Below, one piece after another: positions 62,801 through 64,000 of a stretch of DNA of 64,000 nucleotides. Made by a program: the position numbers and the translations under genes. The stretch lies in NCBI RefSeq assembly GCF_949628215.1, contig NC_134276.1, forward strand, positions 130,944,125 through 131,008,124, given 5' to 3'. The notes beneath the pieces are model-generated. The model did not search any database. It was not told where the DNA came from and saw only the letters and a list, made by a program, of their open reading frames with translations. The stretch is from Phalacrocorax aristotelis (taxonomy: Eukaryota; Chordata; Aves; Suliformes; Phalacrocoracidae). Every line of letters begins with the position of its first letter. Positions within the stretch are counted from its first letter, which is position 1.

Positions 62801-63387
62801 GAATCTAAGCTTAAGATTTCACTTGCAAATCCTGCCTTTCAGCCCCGTAAGGACCCACAAACCAGGATAAGAAAAGGAAAAGCCTTGTTCAAGAATTGCT
62901 GATAAATCTTCAACCAATATGCAAGAGCAAGTAGTCAACCCATGCAGCAATGTAAACCAGGACTACTACAATGGTTCAAACTGGTGCTCTGTATAGGCCA
63001 GTAGCTTGGCTGTGGGTAAACAGTGAGGGTCAGGTGTTTCACAGTAGGTGATCCAAAACTCCACAATAGACCGATACAGTAGAATAATTGGCCTCGGCTC
63101 GCTCTCCCCTGCCATGGGAGGTGTCACCCTCATCTGTGTTTCGTCCAACACGAACAGGATCAATCATACTATGCCAGATGATGAGATGAAAACAGTTAAA
63201 AAGAATACTTTGTAAAGAGCGGTATTTCTGAAAAGCAAGGAGATAATCTTAAATGTACTACCACATATAAATGAAATGGTCTACCTGTTCGTGTGCGAGG
63301 AGCATCCCGAAGTAAGTCTTTTGCCACAGCCATAACCTGATCAGATTGTTCCAATACATCTTGCAAATGGTATTGATCAGACAGAAT
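44747..63387 (-). CDS. SPICE1: SPICE1, fourteen 3' exons including stop (5' end outside window)
   Basis: Spindle and centriole associated protein 1 (CCDC52), a coiled-coil protein needed for centriole duplication, spindle bipolarity and chromosome congression; it acts at centrioles and spindle microtubules. Exons: 63285-63387, 62400-62521, 60675-60772, 60241-60380, 59867-60007, 58820-59085, 54710-54841, 53902-54049, 51308-51532, 48854-49248, 47375-47546, 46058-46160, 45636-45723, 44747-44800. All junctions are GT-AG and all phases agree; together they make 2187 nt (728 residues plus stop). Recognition rests on many matching blocks, such as [57 protein letters not shown] and the EGWFALSTH tail. 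Human SPICE1 is 855 residues, so roughly 100 N-terminal codons lie past 64000. There is no sign of decay. Confidence 0.95.
45636..45723 (-). CDS. SPICE1: SPICE1 exon m
   Basis: 88 nt encoding [18 protein letters not shown] and [10 protein letters not shown]. Acceptor GTCTGCAG, donor CCAAAG/GTAAGA. Confidence 0.88.
46058..46160 (-). CDS. SPICE1: SPICE1 exon l
   Basis: 103 nt encoding RRTIEVSIP and [16 protein letters not shown]. Acceptor TTCCTAG, donor AGAAG/GTAAAA. Confidence 0.9.
47375..47546 (-). CDS. SPICE1: SPICE1 exon k
   Basis: 172 nt with the strongly conserved coiled coil [20 protein letters not shown] and QLIEQQKL. Acceptor CCAAGCAG, donor CTACTG/GTAAGT. The frame past the donor is intron. 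Confidence 0.94.
48854..49248 (-). CDS. SPICE1: SPICE1 exon j
   Basis: 395 nt, the longest exon here: Ser/Thr/Glu-rich linker followed by [17 protein letters not shown]. Acceptor TTTGTAG/TGTTTA, donor GGACAG/GTGAGA. Confidence 0.92.
49249..51307. other. SPICE1 intron i-j (2.1 kb)
   Basis: AT-rich intron. I see no recognisable repeat or coding signal. Confidence 0.55.
51308..51532 (-). CDS. SPICE1: SPICE1 exon i
   Basis: 225 nt encoding [12 protein letters not shown] and [20 protein letters not shown]. Acceptor TTCTTTAG, donor CAGAATG/GTGAGA. The open frame continuing down to 51021 is intron. Confidence 0.93.
51533..53901. other. SPICE1 intron h-i (2.4 kb)
   Basis: AT-rich intron. TTCTATGATTCTATTT near 52098 may be the tail of an old CR1, but nothing upstream of it is recognisable. 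Confidence 0.45.
53902..54049 (-). CDS. SPICE1: SPICE1 exon h
   Basis: 148 nt beginning [20 protein letters not shown]. Acceptor CTCCTTTAG, donor AGCCAAG/GTGTGT. Confidence 0.93.
54710..54841 (-). CDS. SPICE1: SPICE1 exon g (coiled coil)
   Basis: 132 nt, phase 0-0, encoding [14 protein letters not shown] and [20 protein letters not shown]. Acceptor CTCTTTAG, donor ATACAG/GTACTG. Confidence 0.95.
54842..58819. other. SPICE1 intron f-g (4.0 kb)
   Basis: The largest SPICE1 intron in the window. It is AT-rich with an A16 tract near 57524. The plus-strand frame 56584-56898 is not supported as a gene. Confidence 0.6.
58820..59085 (-). CDS. SPICE1: SPICE1 exon f
   Basis: 266 nt with the strongly conserved coiled-coil start [20 protein letters not shown] and [20 protein letters not shown]. 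Acceptor CCCCCCTCAG, donor AAAGAG/GTGAGA. Confidence 0.95.
59686..59745 (+). repeat. Probable old CR1 fragment in SPICE1 intron
   Basis: TTAGAGATGCTCCAGACTCG and the following GGCTGGACAAGG resemble the CR1 segment just upstream of its 3' UTR (the GGAGATATTCAAAAC..CTGGAC region). It is short and diverged. Confidence 0.45.
59867..60007 (-). CDS. SPICE1: SPICE1 exon e
   Basis: Encodes [20 protein letters not shown] and [11 protein letters not shown], clear SPICE1 blocks. Acceptor AAATCAG/CCCTC. The donor AAAAA/GTTTAG is weak but phase-correct. Confidence 0.88.
60241..60380 (-). CDS. SPICE1: SPICE1 exon d
   Basis: Encodes [18 protein letters not shown] and a Pro/Thr-rich stretch ([10 protein letters not shown]) ending LDQS plus one base. 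Donor CAGTCAG/GTTGGA is weak but gives the only phase that joins the next exon. The frame running on to 60179 is intron. Confidence 0.82.
60675..60772 (-). CDS. SPICE1: SPICE1 exon c
   Basis: Acidic segment starting [18 protein letters not shown] and ending SINSD plus AG. Acceptor TCCTAATAAG, donor GACAG/GTCAGT. Weakly conserved but phase-consistent. Confidence 0.82.
60773..62399. other. SPICE1 intron b-c (1.6 kb)
   Basis: AT-rich intron with an A/G-rich low-complexity stretch near 60915-60955. I see no gene or named repeat. Confidence 0.55.
62400..62521 (-). CDS. SPICE1: SPICE1 exon b
   Basis: Encodes [10 protein letters not shown] followed by ESSQGPIV and SESVMDSQ, matching the family in order and phase. 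Acceptor CTCTAG/GTTTCC, donor CCCAG/GTAATG. Confidence 0.88.
63285..63387 (-). CDS. SPICE1: SPICE1 exon a (first in window)
   Basis: Encodes [19 protein letters not shown] and the following AKDLL segment up to RTRT plus one base. Acceptor ACTTTCAG, donor GAACAG/GTAG. Confidence 0.92.
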
Positions 63388-64000
63388 CTGAAAGTATAGC
63401 ATATAAGGAAATATTTCATACTGAGCAGACCAATTTTTCCTTTGTTTTTTTGGTATTCTTCTTCTAAACAGTTAGAGAACAGTCAACAAGACAATGTTTG
63501 CCACGTTGTTACTGTGCAATTAGATCCTAATTAAGATAGATGAGAATAACATACTTCATTCTGAGTGACTAGAATTCACCTCGTTTTTCTGAAAAATTAA
63601 GCAGTTATTACTTCTGGGGCCCCCACCAGCACTGATTGTTTCTTATTAGAGCAAATCCTCTCACTCCCTTCTGCTCCCAGCCTGACACAGACAAGAAGCT
63701 GGGTGTTTATGACCTACTCATCAAAACGAAGACATACGTCTGGCAATTAAAAAAATCAGTATGCATCCTCAAATAATTTGATCTCAGTGTTGTCAAGTCA
63801 AAGAACACTTACCTACATCTGACAGACACCCAAAAACTGCACTGTTTTATGAGATCCAAACCAATTCTGGCAGACTTTTTTCATTCAGCCTTGACTATTG
63901 AAAATCCTGCCTAAAAATTAAGCCACCTACCGCCATAAAAGTTTCAACAGACATAAACACAGCTGACTACACCTGGCATCAGAAGACATTTTGGGAGTCT
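63388..64000. other. SPICE1 upstream intron (partial)
   Basis: No further SPICE1 exon was found on the minus strand up to the window end. Confidence 0.55.

Noticed and set aside
1-64000. CRISPR arrays, tRNA or rRNA genes, operons
   Set aside because: None seen. The DNA is vertebrate nuclear with split genes, so prokaryotic features are not expected.

Overview
The window is vertebrate nuclear DNA, most likely from a bird. It carries CR1 LINE copies with the (ATTCTRTG)n-type 3' end typical of sauropsids, a decayed gammaretrovirus-like provirus, and split genes with GT-AG introns. I found no bacterial, phage or CRISPR features. All three recognisable protein-coding genes lie on the minus strand, in order of decreasing coordinate from their 5' ends: SPICE1, then TRIM45, then VTCN1.

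Layout. Positions 1-8400 hold the 5' part of VTCN1 (B7-H4, a B7-family T-cell co-inhibitory ligand): a 32-nt coding first exon, the membrane-anchor/signal exon and the Ig V exon. The Ig C and later exons lie beyond position 1. An old LTR (about 3119-3550) sits in VTCN1 intron 1. Positions 8401-15498 are intergenic and contain two CR1 copies tail to tail and one unassigned open frame (12154-12423). TRIM45 is complete in six coding exons (15653-32173). Every splice phase agrees, and the model gives a 529-residue RING/B-box/coiled-coil/filamin-repeat E3 ligase whose first exon lies in a CpG island. Its 10.9-kb intron 1 holds a provirus in antisense orientation (about 22450-30895), which is itself interrupted by a CR1. 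Positions 32590-44740 look intergenic. Fourteen exons of SPICE1 (spindle and centriole associated protein 1), including the stop codon, run from 63387 down to 44747. The first roughly 100 codons lie beyond position 64000.

How it fits together. The three genes have unrelated jobs (centriole duplication and spindle assembly, a ubiquitin ligase dampening MAPK/NF-kB signalling, and immune co-inhibition), so the window is a linkage block and not a functional cluster. VTCN1-TRIM45 adjacency matches human 1p13, whereas human SPICE1 is on 3q13, so the TRIM45-SPICE1 spacer holds a synteny junction between birds and mammals.

The most interesting structure is a pair of almost identical CR1 copies in opposite orientation (10639-11450 and 23925-24699). 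They bracket TRIM45 exons 2-6. I saw no previously undescribed biological system that the sequence alone supports. The leads worth a second look are the inverted CR1 pair, the odd mismatch between the proviral LTRs, the synteny junction and two unassigned open frames.
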